In this document: in pieces, positions 19,232-27,857 of the stretch
How positions within the stretch are numbered: position 1 is the stretch's first letter
How the letters are laid out: each line of letters begins with the position of its first letter
Assembly (NCBI RefSeq): GCF_001854765.1
Contig: NZ_LJJE01000008.1
Location: forward strand, 1 to 40,878
DNA length: 40,878 nucleotides
Origin: Vibrio sonorensis
GTDB lineage: Bacteria > Pseudomonadota > Gammaproteobacteria > Enterobacterales > Vibrionaceae
Direction: 5' to 3'
Translations under genes and position numbers: made by a program
The notes under the pieces: model-generated
Seen by the model: only the letters and a program-made list of their open reading frames with translations
Databases searched by the model: none
Told to the model about the DNA's origin: nothing

Positions 19232-20002
19232 TTATACCTCCCCTTTAGAAAGTGTAAATCCGGCGATCACACCCAAAGCAAGGACGTGATTGAGGTGAAC
19301 TAATAGTTCTTCTTGGATATCACCAAGTTGCTGACCAGATTGAATAGCGGCTATCAATTGATATACCGGAGACGATAAGTATTGGCTCCAAGGTCTTCCT
19401 TGCTTATCACAAGCGATCACGCCTTGCTCACGGCTATTGATATCGAAGCCATCAAAGTTTTGTTCACTGATGGCTTTTCGCAAGCTGAAAACGGCGTAGT
19501 GAGAAGAGAAGCAGGTGACACTTGGATGAAGGTGAAAATAGAGTTCACCGTGATGAGAAGGTGGCACTGTACTTAGCTGTGCAATTGGTTCTACGGCATC
19601 TAACGGTGCGACTTTATTGTGTTGTTGCTGTGCGAGGTCTAAGTTCCACTCGAACCGAGCGACTTCGGGGGAGTATGGCGCTGCGTCCAAAATCATAGGG
19701 AAAGCTTCTAAAAATTGAGCCATCCCGTCCCCGTACTGGCTGACGTCCCCTTTGGTTAGGGGATGCTGCAGGACAAATTGTCTGGTGACTTGTGAAAAAC
19801 ACTCTTCTCCTAACAGCTCATGAAGCATTGGGTATGTCGCCTCAAGAACCTCACTTAAACTCATCACAAAGTTATTGCGATAGATTTGGATTCGTTGGTC
19901 AGCAGTAAACTGATCACTACTGATCATGCACGTCTCGCCACTGGCTTGGTAGTGAAGTGCAGATCGAAACTGGTTTTGCAACTGTCTCAGGGTCAAACTC
20001 AT
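19232..20002 (-). CDS. bufC: BufC/HvfC-type protein (DUF2063), RiPP-modification partner
   Basis: 256 residues. The family pattern is clear: an N-terminal block with LRQLQNQFRSALHY and RIQIYRNNFVMSLSEVLEAT, then YPMLHELLGEECFSQVTRQF, then DVSQYGDGMAQFLEAFP and EVARFEWNLDLA. DUF2063 proteins such as MbnC, HvfC and BufC bind the DUF692 enzyme and help present the precursor peptide. The open frame extends 33 codons upstream into bufB. ATG 20002 is chosen because it overlaps the bufB stop as ATGA and begins at the conserved region. It is cotranscribed with bufB and doxX. Homology is to the family; the activity of this copy is inferred. Confidence 0.88.
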   Translation of the reverse strand: MSLTLRQLQNQFRSALHYQASGETCMISSDQFTADQRIQIYRNNFVMSLSEVLEATYPMLHELLGEECFSQVTRQFVLQHPLTKGDVSQYGDGMAQFLEAFPMILDAAPYSPEVARFEWNLDLAQQQHNKVAPLDAVEPIAQLSTVPPSHHGELYFHLHPSVTCFSSHYAVFSLRKAISEQNFDGFDINSREQGVIACDKQGRPWSQYLSSPVYQLIAAIQSGQQLGDIQEELLVHLNHVLALGVIAGFTLSKGEV

Positions 20003-20856
20003 GATGCGACCTTTTGCTCTGTCTGGTGATTGATAAGCAGTTGAGCGGCTTTTCCCGCTTCCTCTAACAGAACGTTTGGCTCTGGTATATCTAAATCCCA
20101 TTCAATTAAGGTGTGTTTTGGGCCGCCTTGTGCAAGCCAGTTTGAATAGAGTGCCCAAACCTCGTCGCTTACTGGACGACTGTGCGTATCTATCCAAATT
20201 TCACCTTTGTCTAGCTGCTTGACCGTGAAGCCTGCCAAGTGAATCTCATCTACCTTGTCAGCTGGAATGGCCGCTAGGTATTCATCGCAGCTAAAACCGT
20301 GATTAAACGAAGAGACGTAAATGTTGTTTAAATCGAGTAGTAGTCGGCACTGGGTACGCTTTTGAACTTCGACAAGAAAATCCCACTCGCTGATGGTCGA
20401 ATGTTCGAACTTGACGTAGCTAGAAGGGTTTTCAATCAGCAAAGGTCGCTTTAGGGCGTCTTGCACTTGCATCACGTTGCGACAAAATACTGCCAATGCT
20501 TCTTCGGTATAGGGCAAGGGTAAAAGGTCATTAAAATAGTAGCCGCCGTTTTCACTCCAACTTAGGTGGTCAGAAATTAAAAAAGGCTCAATGTCATCGA
20601 CCAAGGTTTTAAGTTGTTTAATGTGGGCCTGATTAACGGGCTCGATGCTGCCAAGGGACAACCCTATACCATGGCAACTAATGGGATAGTCCTCCCTTAA
20701 GCTTGAGACAATTTTCCTCGCGTGGGAGTACGGTTGGAAATAGTTTTCACTGTGGATCTCAAGCCATCCCAGCTTAGGACGGTATTGGTCAAAATAATCG
20801 AGGTGTGGTGTTCGAAGGCCAATGCCAGCTTGTTGATGATAGAGATGTGTAGTCAC
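19999..20856 (-). CDS. bufB: BufB/HvfB-type multinuclear iron enzyme (DUF692, MbnB-like)
   Basis: 285-residue TIM-barrel protein of the DUF692 family. Members of this family use two or three iron atoms and oxygen to convert cysteines in a precursor peptide into copper-binding heterocycles (oxazolone-thioamide or thiooxazole). Candidate metal-site residues are all present: Glu37 in EIHSENYF, His62 in CHGIGLS, Asp96-His97 in SDHLSW, Glu142 in IENPSS, Asp174 and Asn176 in LLLDLNNIYV, His185, His205 in EIHLAGF, Asp222 and His224 in WIDTHSRP, and Glu251 in LIEWDLD. GTG 20856 is the preferred start, with AAGGGAG six bases upstream; the longer frame to 20955 overlaps bufA. It overlaps bufC by four bases. 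Confidence 0.9.
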   Translation of the reverse strand: MTTHLYHQQAGIGLRTPHLDYFDQYRPKLGWLEIHSENYFQPYSHARKIVSSLREDYPISCHGIGLSLGSIEPVNQAHIKQLKTLVDDIEPFLISDHLSWSENGGYYFNDLLPLPYTEEALAVFCRNVMQVQDALKRPLLIENPSSYVKFEHSTISEWDFLVEVQKRTQCRLLLDLNNIYVSSFNHGFSCDEYLAAIPADKVDEIHLAGFTVKQLDKGEIWIDTHSRPVSDEVWALYSNWLAQGGPKHTLIEWDLDIPEPNVLLEEAGKAAQLLINHQTEQKVAS

Positions 20857-20886
20857 AGACTTCTCCCTTAAAATGGGCGAAATAGG

Positions 20887-20919
20887 AGGGGCGAACAGGT
20901 TGAGCGTCTGTAAGCCCCT
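20887..20919 (-). promoter_or_regulatory. Possible attenuating hairpin between bufA and bufB
   Basis: On the minus strand AGGGGC (20919-20914) can pair with GCCCCT (20892-20887) across a 21-base loop, in the 76-base gap after bufA. It could reduce read-through so that the precursor is made in excess over the enzymes. The loop is long and the stem short. Confidence 0.3.
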
Positions 20920-20932
20920 AAACCGCTTTGGC

Positions 20933-21193
20933 TTAAGATGACTGAGTGCTGCCACCTGATAGCTTGCCGCAAAGCCCTTTCGGAACCACTACGAAAGCAT
21001 CTGATTGGTTATCTTCTTTTGCGGTACCCGCACAAGAGCTAGTTTTTGTTGCGCAGTCGTTTTGACCAGCTTTTGCTACGCCATAGCATTTTTCTTTTTC
21101 CGCAGCGACAGCAGGAGCTGCAGCAAGCATGGTTCCACCAAGAGCAATTAGACCAGTTATAGCGGTAGTGACAGCAAGATTAGACTTTTTCAT
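20933..21193 (-). CDS. bufA: BufA1-type precursor peptide (DUF2282, predicted copper-binding RiPP)
   Basis: 86 residues. A signal peptide ([20 protein letters not shown], cleavage near Ala30/31 after APAVA) sends it to the periplasm. The mature part has four cysteines, Cys36 ([14 protein letters not shown]), Cys47, Cys54 (SSCAGTA) and Cys75 (GLCGKL), the spacing seen in DUF2282 bufferin precursors. In this RiPP class the cysteines are converted by the DUF692/DUF2063 pair and the product chelates copper to buffer periplasmic excess. AAGGAAG precedes ATG 21193. It is the first gene of the operon bufA-bufB-bufC-doxX and is divergent from uvrD. The modification is inferred from the gene set. Confidence 0.88.
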   Translation of the reverse strand: MKKSNLAVTTAITGLIALGGTMLAAAPAVAAEKEKCYGVAKAGQNDCATKTSSCAGTAKEDNQSDAFVVVPKGLCGKLSGGSTQSS

Positions 21194-21447
21194 AGTTTCT
21201 TCCTTAGACTTTTCCTTTAGTTAAATTCGCAAGCTAATTCATCAACTTGCTTAGTTAAAAGGATAGAAACTCAGTCGAAAAACTTTCATGCAATTTCGAA
21301 AATGTTGTAAAAATGTAAAATATATTTATCTATTTGACTGATTTATATACGAAAAAAAATTGCGATTTTTTCACCGTTTTGCTCTGAAATCCCATTCAGG
21401 TTTGGGGTATAATCTTAATCTATGTATAAATAAACAGTAGAATTAAG
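21194..21447. promoter_or_regulatory. Divergent promoter region of the buf operon and uvrD
   Basis: 254 AT-rich bases. For uvrD a TATAAT lies in GGGGTATAATC (around 21407-21412). The buf operon has a long leader with a possible GCAAG/CTTGC hairpin around 21222-21243. Bufferin operons in Caulobacter depend on an ECF sigma factor; I cannot find a confident ECF promoter here, so its control remains open. Confidence 0.4.
21422..21437 (+). promoter_or_regulatory. Candidate LexA (SOS) box upstream of uvrD
   Basis: ATGTATAAATAAACAG matches the LexA pattern CTG-N10-CAG in all but the first base, with an AT-rich centre. It lies between the -10 element and the uvrD start. E. coli uvrD is LexA-regulated, so conservation is expected. 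Confidence 0.6.
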
Positions 21448-23621
21448 ATGATCGATCCTTCTCTGCTCTTAGACGGGCTCAATGACAAACAGCGTGAAGC
21501 CGTAGCAGCGCCACTGGAAAACTTATTGGTGCTAGCAGGAGCGGGGAGCGGCAAAACCCGTGTTTTGGTACACCGCATTGCTTGGCTCATGTCTGTCGAG
21601 CAAGCCTCTCCTTTTTCAGTGATGTCAGTCACCTTCACAAATAAAGCGGCAGCCGAGATGCGCGGCCGAATCGAAGAGCTGATGATGGGCAGTGCATCGG
21701 GGATGTGGAACGGAACTTTCCACGGGATTTGTCATCGGATTTTACGCGCTCACTACCTGGATGCGCGCCTTCCAGAAGATTTTCAGATTATTGATTCGGA
21801 TGATCAGCAACGACTGTTACGCCGCTTGATCAAAGCGCAAAATCTCGATGAAAAACAATGGCCGCCACGCCAAGTCGCTTGGTGGATTAACGGTAAAAAA
21901 GACGAAGGTTTGCGCCCAAGTCATATCGATGCCTATCACGATCCAGTAACAAAAACCTATATCCAGCTGTATTCTGCTTACCAAGAAGCGTGCGACCGAG
22001 CGGGCTTGGTTGATTTTGCGGAAATCTTGTTGCGAGCTCACGAACTACTGCGTGAGAAAAAACATATTCGAGAGCACTACCAAGCCAGATTTAAACACAT
22101 TTTGGTCGATGAGTTTCAAGACACCAACAATATTCAATATGCTTGGCTACGTATGATGGCCGGTCCTGATTGTCACGTTATGATTGTTGGAGATGACGAC
22201 CAGTCAATCTACGGCTGGCGTGGGGCAAAAGTTGAAAACATTGAGAAATTCACTCAAGAGTTTCCAAGCGTGAATACCATTCGCTTGGAGCAAAACTATC
22301 GCTCGACCAAAACCATTCTTCAGGCGTCAAATACCCTTATTGCAAACAATACCGAACGAATGGGCAAAGAGCTGTGGACCGACGGTGTAGAGGGTGAGCT
22401 TATCTCAGTCTATTCCGCATATAACGAATTAGATGAAGCGAGATTTGCTGTAAGCAAGATCAAAGCGTGGCAAGAAGAGGGCGGTGCGCTTACGGATGCG
22501 GCTATGCTCTATCGAAACAACGCGCAATCCCGTGTATTAGAAGAAGCGTTAATACAGGCTGGTCTTCCATATCGAATATACGGTGGGATGCGATTCTTCG
22601 AACGTCAGGAAATCAAAGATGCGTTGAGTTATCTGCGACTAATGGCTAACCGAAATGATGATGCGGCATTTGAGCGCGTGGTGAACACTCCGACTCGAGG
22701 TCTTGGTGACAAAACCTTGGAAACCATTCGCTTTGCCGCTCGTGACCGAGGTTGTACTATGTGGGCGGCGAGTGTCGCGCTGTTGGAAGAGAAGGTTCTG
22801 GCAGGCCGCGCAGCGGGGGCGCTTGGTCGCTTTGTGGAACTGATTACAGCGCTAGAAGATGACACCCATGAGATGGCTTTGCATCAACAGACTGACCATG
22901 TGATTAAGTACTCAGGTCTTTTTGCTATGTATGAGCAAGAGAAAGGTGAGAAATCTAAAGCGCGAATAGAAAACTTAGAAGAATTGGTTACGGCAACTCG
23001 TCAGTTTGAAAAGCCCGAAGAAGCTGAGGAGATGACTTTACTGACCGCATTCTTAACCCATGCCGCTTTGGAAGCGGGTGAAGGTCAAGCAGATGAGTTT
23101 GACGATGCCGTACAATTAATGACGTTGCACAGTGCCAAAGGCTTGGAGTTCCCATTAGTGTTTATGGTGGGAGTAGAAGAAGGCATGTTCCCAAGTCAGA
23201 TGTCTGCGGAAGAAGCGGGTCGTCTAGAAGAAGAGCGTCGTCTCTGCTATGTCGGAATGACACGTGCGATGAAAAAGCTCTATATCACCTATGCGAGATG
23301 CGCCGCTTGTATGGTCAGGACAAATATCACAAGCCATCGCGCTTTATTCGCGAGCTGCCAGAGTCCTGTCTTGATGAAGTGCGAATGAAAGCGCAAGTAA
23401 GCCGCCCCGCAAGTAGTGGAAGGTTCAGCCAACAAGTGGTGAAAGAGAACTTTAATGAGATAGGGTTTAGCCTTGGCTCTCGTGTTAAGCATCCTAAGTT
23501 TGGTGAAGGGACAATCATCAACTTTGAAGGAAGTGGTCCGCAAAGTCGTGTTCAGGTCGCGTTTAATGGCGAAGGAATAAAATGGTTGGTCACAGCTTAC
23601 GCTAAGTTGGAACAGCTATAA
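21448..23621 (+). pseudogene. uvrD: DNA helicase II UvrD, one-base frameshift near the C-terminus
   Basis: UvrD is a superfamily 1 3'-5' helicase in nucleotide excision repair and mismatch repair. Walker A is in LAGAGSGKTRVL and the DEXX box is in VDEFQDTN. The first frame runs from ATG 21448 to about residue 616 (KKLYITYA) and then goes wrong, ending at 23388. The second frame resumes with EMRRLYGQDKYHKPSRFIRE and runs to 23621 with the normal UvrD C-terminus (FGEGTIINFEGSGPQSRVQV). At 23295 the DNA reads GCGAGATG where GCG GAG ATG is expected, so one G of a GG pair is missing. With it restored the protein has 724 residues, the usual length. Loss of an SOS repair helicase is unlikely to be tolerated well, so a sequencing error is the simpler explanation. 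Confidence 0.88.
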
Positions 23622-23642
23622 GATAAGATATAAGTGGTAAAG

Positions 23643-23666
23643 AGCCGGGCCTTGTCCGGTTTTTTA
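23643..23666 (+). terminator. Rho-independent terminator of uvrD
   Basis: CCGG (23645-23648) pairs with CCGG (23656-23659), extendable by a G-T pair, followed by seven T residues. It faces the terminator of the csrB RNA from the other strand. Confidence 0.65.
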
Positions 23667-23681
23667 TGGTTTTAGATAAAG

Positions 23682-23710
23682 AAAAACCCCGAGGGCAAAG
23701 CCCGTCGGTT
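23682..23710 (-). terminator. Terminator of the CsrB-type RNA
   Basis: On the minus strand CCGACGGGC, loop TTT, GCCCTCGGGG, followed by five T residues (23686-23682). One unpaired base interrupts the stem. Confidence 0.85.
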
Positions 23711-24093
23711 ATAGTCTTACTCGCAGCAATCCGGCTACTAAAAGTGCTCCATGCATCGAATCCTTGATAAGTGCGCTGTGTTCCTTCAGCGTAGTCCTTT
23801 CATCGCCATCCTAGCGGTGTCCTTGACCTTATCCTGGTCTGCTAACAATCCACGTTAGCTCTCATCACTTGTTCCCTGAGCGGTGTCCATGACATCATCC
23901 TGATGTCCAGTCCTTGCCTCGTCCAGAGGAGTCCATTTCCCATCCTTAGTAGCAACCATCCTGGTTACTATTGCGTCCGTTCAATGTCCTGTTTGCTTTC
24001 CGTGCCGACTATTCATCCTGAATAACCGAATCTTCTTCCTGAAGATTACCTAGTCCGTGGTAATTTCCTGTTCCGTGTCAGAATCCTTCCGAC
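23682..24093 (-). ncRNA. csrB: CsrB-family small RNA (CsrA-sequestering)
   Basis: About 412 bases with no protein gene. Read on the minus strand it holds about 29 GGA motifs, many as AGGA in the loops of small perfect hairpins, the binding sites of the translational regulator CsrA. Examples: GACATCA-GGA-TGATGTC (23907-23891), TATTCA-GGA-TGAATA (24024-24010), AATCTTC-AGGAA-GAAGATT (24047-24029), AACCA-GGA-TGGTT (23966-23954) and GCTAAC-GTGGATT-GTTAGC (23859-23841). The predicted 5' end GTCGG and first GGA hairpin resemble E. coli CsrB, and the 3' part AGTAGCCGGATTGCTGCGA is almost the same as its E. coli counterpart. A -10-like TATAAC lies at 24103-24098. The 3' end is a GC-rich hairpin with a T-run. 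Which Vibrio paralogue (CsrB, CsrC or CsrD) it is cannot be decided here. Confidence 0.9.
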
Positions 24094-24252
24094 AAGGGTT
24101 ATATTACGGATTCTGGATCTTACCGCAATGCAATGAAATCGATTTCCTAGCAAGAAAAGTGCATAAAAAACGAACCAACCCTTATTTTTCAATAGCTTAT
24201 ATTTCTCGTTATGCATATATCGTTAGTACGAATCTATATTAGCTCACTCTCT

Positions 24253-24270
24253 TGTAAGAGATCTCGCACA
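24253..24270. promoter_or_regulatory. Candidate GacA/VarA (UvrY) binding site upstream of csrB
   Basis: TGTAAG-AGATCT-CGCACA matches the GacA-family pattern TGTAAG-N6-CTTACA except for two bases of the right half. It is about 160 bases upstream of the predicted csrB start, the distance typical for UvrY/GacA sites at Csr RNA genes. Vibrio VarA activates these RNAs. Confidence 0.55.
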
Positions 24271-24376
24271 AATCGATCAGAAATACCTGATTATCTGTTG
24301 TTTCAGGTGTCTACTCCTTGTTGATTTACCATTAACAGATTGTTTTTATTAAAGATAAATGCTGTTAATCGCCTTG
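24271..24376. other. Gap between the csrB control region and ggt
   Basis: About 100 AT-rich bases downstream of ggt. TTAACAG (around 24330) and CTGTTAA (around 24362) form an inverted repeat with a 23-base spacer, a weak candidate for the ggt terminator. I see no gene. Confidence 0.35.
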
Positions 24377-26125
24377 CTATTGACCAATGGCTAAGCCCTC
24401 TCTTCTAGGATCAGCAGCACCTTCTAGCCCCTGTTCCGTGATCCTTATCGCTTGTAATCCAGAGTTTAAGTCGCGCACATTGACCTTAAATCCCATCTCT
24501 TCAAGCTGTGGAGCGAACTGCTCAGCCTGCGTTCCCTGCTCGACATCGACAGTACCAAAGCGGCTGAGAACATGCGCTTGGTTGATTGCCTGTTGGATAT
24601 CCATGCCCCACTGCGTATGAGCAATAAGTGCCCGCGCGACATAACCTATTATTCGGCTTCCTCCAGGAGAGCCAATGGCTAAGTATGGCTTCCCACTTTG
24701 CATCACTATGGTGGGGGCCATGGAAGAGCGAGGTCTTTTTCCGGGTTCTAGTCTGTTGGCAATAGGGCGACCATCTTTGTGAGTGCGGAATGAAAAGTCG
24801 GTTAGCTCATTGTTGAGTAAGAACCCTCGAACCATTAAACGAGAGCCAAAGGCGTTCTCTATGGTAGTGGTCATAGAGACAACATTACCCGCACGGTCGA
24901 CAATATTAAAATGGCTGGTGGAGGGCAGCTCAATTGATTCATCCTGCGCTTGCTGGTGAGAATAATGCCAAGGAGGCTCGCCAGCTGATACGCTATTGAT
25001 TGATTGTCCAAGCGTAATCAGTTTGGCTCGTTGCTTTAAATAGTCTTTATCGATCAAGCCTTTTGTTGGCATGGGTACGAAGTCTTCATCTGCCATATAA
25101 AGGCCGCGATCTGCGAAGGCCAACCTAGAAGCATCGGCGATCACTTGCCACGATTTCGCGTTGTTTTCCCCCAAAGTTTTAAGGTCAAACTGTTCAGTAA
25201 TAGCCAGTATTTGGTTGACGGTCAAAGCGCCGGAACTTGGAGGTCCCATTCCGCAAACTTCGTATTGCTGATAAGGCATACATATAGGTGAGCGCTGTAC
25301 AGTTTGGTAAAGGTCAAAGTCGCGTTGGGAGAGGACACCTGCATTACCTTCGGCATTGGTCACTGTATCAATAATGTCACGTGCTATGTCTCCCTGATAA
25401 AAGCCTTTGTCTCCCTGTTGGGCGATGGCTTTAAGCGTGTTGGCATATTCGGGGTTTTTTAGTAACACGCCCTCTGATTTTGGGGTGCCGTCTTGAGTAA
25501 AGAAGTAAGAGCGAGTGGTGGGGAATCGACTCAGGCGTTCTGCATCGTTTGTAATTAAAGTGGCAAGGCGAGGACTGATTTTAAACCCTTGCTCCGCAAT
25601 TTTAATGACTGGGCTAAAGAGTTGCTTCCAAGGCAATTTGCCATATTTTTTATGGGTATCCCACAATAGTTTTATTGTGCCGGGAGTTCCAACAGAACGC
25701 CCCCCTACTACTGCGTCATAGAATTTAAGTGGTTGTCCATTTTCATCTTGAAAAAGGCGAGGGGTTGCCGCTAGAGGGGCTGTTTCTCGACCATCGAAAG
25801 TGGTGAGATCCCGTTTATCAGCATCCCAATAAACGAGAAAGGCGCCGCCACCAATACCGGATGACTGAGGCTCAACGAGTCCAAGCATTAACTGGACTGT
25901 TACCATGGCATCAATAGCGTTACCACCACGGGCAAGAATATCTGCACCAGCCTGAGTGGCCAATGGGTTCGCAGCAGTCACCATCCACTCTTTGGAGGTC
26001 ACCAGTTGTTTGGTGTTCAAGCCGCTACTCTGTTCGGGTACAACTGAGTCGGCGGCTTGATTAGCTAACGTATTTGTTGATACGAAAATGAGGGCAGTGA
26101 GAAGCCCTTTCACATTCCACTTCAT
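24377..26125 (-). CDS. ggt: Gamma-glutamyltransferase
   Basis: 582-residue periplasmic enzyme that hydrolyses glutathione or transfers its gamma-glutamyl group. A signal peptide (KWNVKGLLTALIFVSTNTLA) precedes the mature protein. The autocatalytic nucleophile is Thr403 in LPSTSHFNIVD, which divides the precursor into large and small subunits. Other family landmarks are GRETAP, GPPSSGALTVNQ and RPRSSMAPT followed by GSPGGSRII. ATG 26125 has AAGGAAA seven bases upstream; the TTG two codons earlier is inside that spacing. It stands alone downstream of the AraC/LysE pair on the same strand. With gor it gives the window two glutathione enzymes, but they are not linked. Confidence 0.95.
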   Translation of the reverse strand: MKWNVKGLLTALIFVSTNTLANQAADSVVPEQSSGLNTKQLVTSKEWMVTAANPLATQAGADILARGGNAIDAMVTVQLMLGLVEPQSSGIGGGAFLVYWDADKRDLTTFDGRETAPLAATPRLFQDENGQPLKFYDAVVGGRSVGTPGTIKLLWDTHKKYGKLPWKQLFSPVIKIAEQGFKISPRLATLITNDAERLSRFPTTRSYFFTQDGTPKSEGVLLKNPEYANTLKAIAQQGDKGFYQGDIARDIIDTVTNAEGNAGVLSQRDFDLYQTVQRSPICMPYQQYEVCGMGPPSSGALTVNQILAITEQFDLKTLGENNAKSWQVIADASRLAFADRGLYMADEDFVPMPTKGLIDKDYLKQRAKLITLGQSINSVSAGEPPWHYSHQQAQDESIELPSTSHFNIVDRAGNVVSMTTTIENAFGSRLMVRGFLLNNELTDFSFRTHKDGRPIANRLEPGKRPRSSMAPTIVMQSGKPYLAIGSPGGSRIIGYVARALIAHTQWGMDIQQAINQAHVLSRFGTVDVEQGTQAEQFAPQLEEMGFKVNVRDLNSGLQAIRITEQGLEGAADPRREGLAIGQ

Positions 26126-26243
26126 CGTCAATTTCCTTATCGTTTTTACCTCAGCTTGGTGAGGCGTATATGAAGGCTATTGCTTAGATTGGCAGTGGAA
26201 TGCGAATCGGTCTATACACTTAGTTCAGAAATGGAACCTTCAA

Positions 26244-26902
26244 TCAAAGTTGGGTAATAAGTTGACTTAGCGATTGGAACAAGATGGTTCCGCCTAACAA
26301 GCTAAAAACCGCACCGCATAAGCCATCGATATAGTGGGCCATCGATTGCAGTTTGTTTTGCAGCTTTGGTGCCGAAAGCACCCAAGCGAGGAAAGAGAAC
26401 CAGAAAAGAGACAAGCTAAACAATATCGCCAAGGCTGCCCCTTTACCGGTGAAAGACATAGAAGCGGGAACCAAAGTCGACATCAAACTGACAAAGAAGA
26501 CCAATGCTTTGGGGTTGAGTAGGTTAGTCGCAAATCCTTTGGCAAATGCCTGTTTTCGACTGCTGAGTAATAACGATGAGTTATCTGCAGTGGATGAGCT
26601 GGACGACGAAGTGGTCAAGACACTTTTTAACGCACCGACCCTAGATACAACAGGTAGCTACCACCAGCGATCTGGACCAGAGAAAAGAGCAATGGTTGGG
26701 TTTTGATCAGCAAGCTAACCCCAGTGATACTGAAGATCGCGTGCAGCAAAATACTGACAGATAAGCCAAGGGCAATAAACAATCCCGTTTGTCTTCCATA
26801 GCGAGTCGCATTTTGGACTACAAGAGCAAAGTCAGGGCCGGGGCTCATTAAGGCGACAAAGTGAACGCTAGCTAGGGTAAGCAATATGGTGATTTCATTC
26901 AT
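26244..26902 (-). pseudogene. LysE/RhtB-family amino-acid exporter, one-base frameshift
   Basis: Two minus-strand frames together make a complete LysE/RhtB protein. The first (26902 to about 26640) has the N-terminal signature HFVALMSPGPDFALVVQNAT and ends in GGSYLLYLG. The second continues as VGALKSVLTT and runs to 26244 with ATNLLNPKALVFFVSLMSTL, the second family landmark. At 26639-26641 the minus strand reads CTAGGGTCGG where CTAGGGGTCGG is expected, so one G of a run of four is missing. Restored length is 219 residues. The product should pump out amino acids or their analogues through the inner membrane. The gene follows an AraC regulator that probably controls it. As with the other single-base breaks, a sequencing error is likely. 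Confidence 0.85.
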
Positions 26903-26979
26903 GGTGATTCAAACTAAGGGATTTAACATTGGCTTTAGTCTGTACTTTCAAGGTCAGATTTGATTGTAAAAAACTGACA

Positions 26980-27789
26980 CTAAAATGAGTTCGCACCATT
27001 AATTTGCGATGGGGAAACGCCGTAGCATTGCTTAAACGCTTTGCTAAAGTGTGATTGATCGTAAAAGCCTACCTGATGGGCGACTTCTGTTCCGCCTATA
27101 CCAGCCCTAAGCAATTTCATACTCTGCTCCAAACGCAAACGACTCAACCAAGCGTATGGGGTAATGGTCATTTTGGCTTTAAAATGGCGCTGGAACTGCG
27201 TGGGGCTTAAATCACACAAGTTAGAAAGCTGTTCAAGCCGAACTGGCTGATCGAGGTTAGACAAAAGAAACTCTTTTAGCGTGTCGATTGACTGTTTCCC
27301 CAAGGGGATGCGCTGTGCTCTTTGCATTGTGCCAAAACGCTCAAACAGATGATTAAACCCTTCGAACGGCAAACAGTCCTTAGCCAACTGACTAATATTG
27401 TCTCTTTGCAAATCGTGATGAAGAGAGTGGAGCGCGGAAAAGATCGCCTTATCGGTGACGATTAACTCTTTAAAGTTAATTGTCTCTTGGGATCGTTTTA
27501 GATCGGCAAGATCAGTAAACCAACGAGGATCAACGGAGAAAACTCTAACTTGATAGCCAGAGTCTAGCAAAGACTGACCGTCGTGAAGTTCATCAGGAGG
27601 CATTACGACAATCTGTCCGTGACCGACGTGGTGCTGAGTGCCTTGGTATTGGAATTTCTGTTGGCCACCAGTAATCAACCCGAGGTGAAAATCGAGGTGG
27701 TAATGACGTTGAAACGCAAACTTAGTGTAGTCAGCGGTAATTAGGTTAATCGCGTCAGTCGGCGTTTTATGATAACTAACAGAGTCCAT
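26980..27789 (-). CDS. AraC-family transcriptional regulator with cupin sensor
   Basis: 269 residues. The N-terminal half is an AraC-type cupin (RHYHLDFHLGLITGGQQKFQ, GQIVVMPPDELHDG), which usually binds a small ligand. The C-terminal 100 residues hold two helix-turn-helix units (LEQLSNLCDLSPTQFQRHFK and VAHQVGFYDQSHFSKAFKQC). It is 77 bases upstream of the LysE/RhtB exporter and on the same strand. AraC-LysE pairs of this type are common, so it probably activates exporter synthesis in response to an amino acid. The start at 27789 has no strong ribosome site. Confidence 0.9.
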   Translation of the reverse strand: MDSVSYHKTPTDAINLITADYTKFAFQRHYHLDFHLGLITGGQQKFQYQGTQHHVGHGQIVVMPPDELHDGQSLLDSGYQVRVFSVDPRWFTDLADLKRSQETINFKELIVTDKAIFSALHSLHHDLQRDNISQLAKDCLPFEGFNHLFERFGTMQRAQRIPLGKQSIDTLKEFLLSNLDQPVRLEQLSNLCDLSPTQFQRHFKAKMTITPYAWLSRLRLEQSMKLLRAGIGGTEVAHQVGFYDQSHFSKAFKQCYGVSPSQINGANSF

Positions 27790-27857
27790 ATCAGTACGTG
27801 CGGTTATTATTTAATCAAGCTTAACGGGCTGTAAGAGATTTGTCTTGTAAAAAACGA

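Noticed and set aside
23700..24093. Repeated ATCC-containing hairpins seen first as a CRISPR or integron-like repeat array
   Set aside because: Spacing and stems differ from unit to unit, only the loop motif is shared; on the minus strand the loops are GGA, which identifies CsrB.
24057..24242. 61-codon plus-strand frame over the csrB 5' region
   Set aside because: It runs antisense through csrB hairpins and promoter and has no ribosome site.
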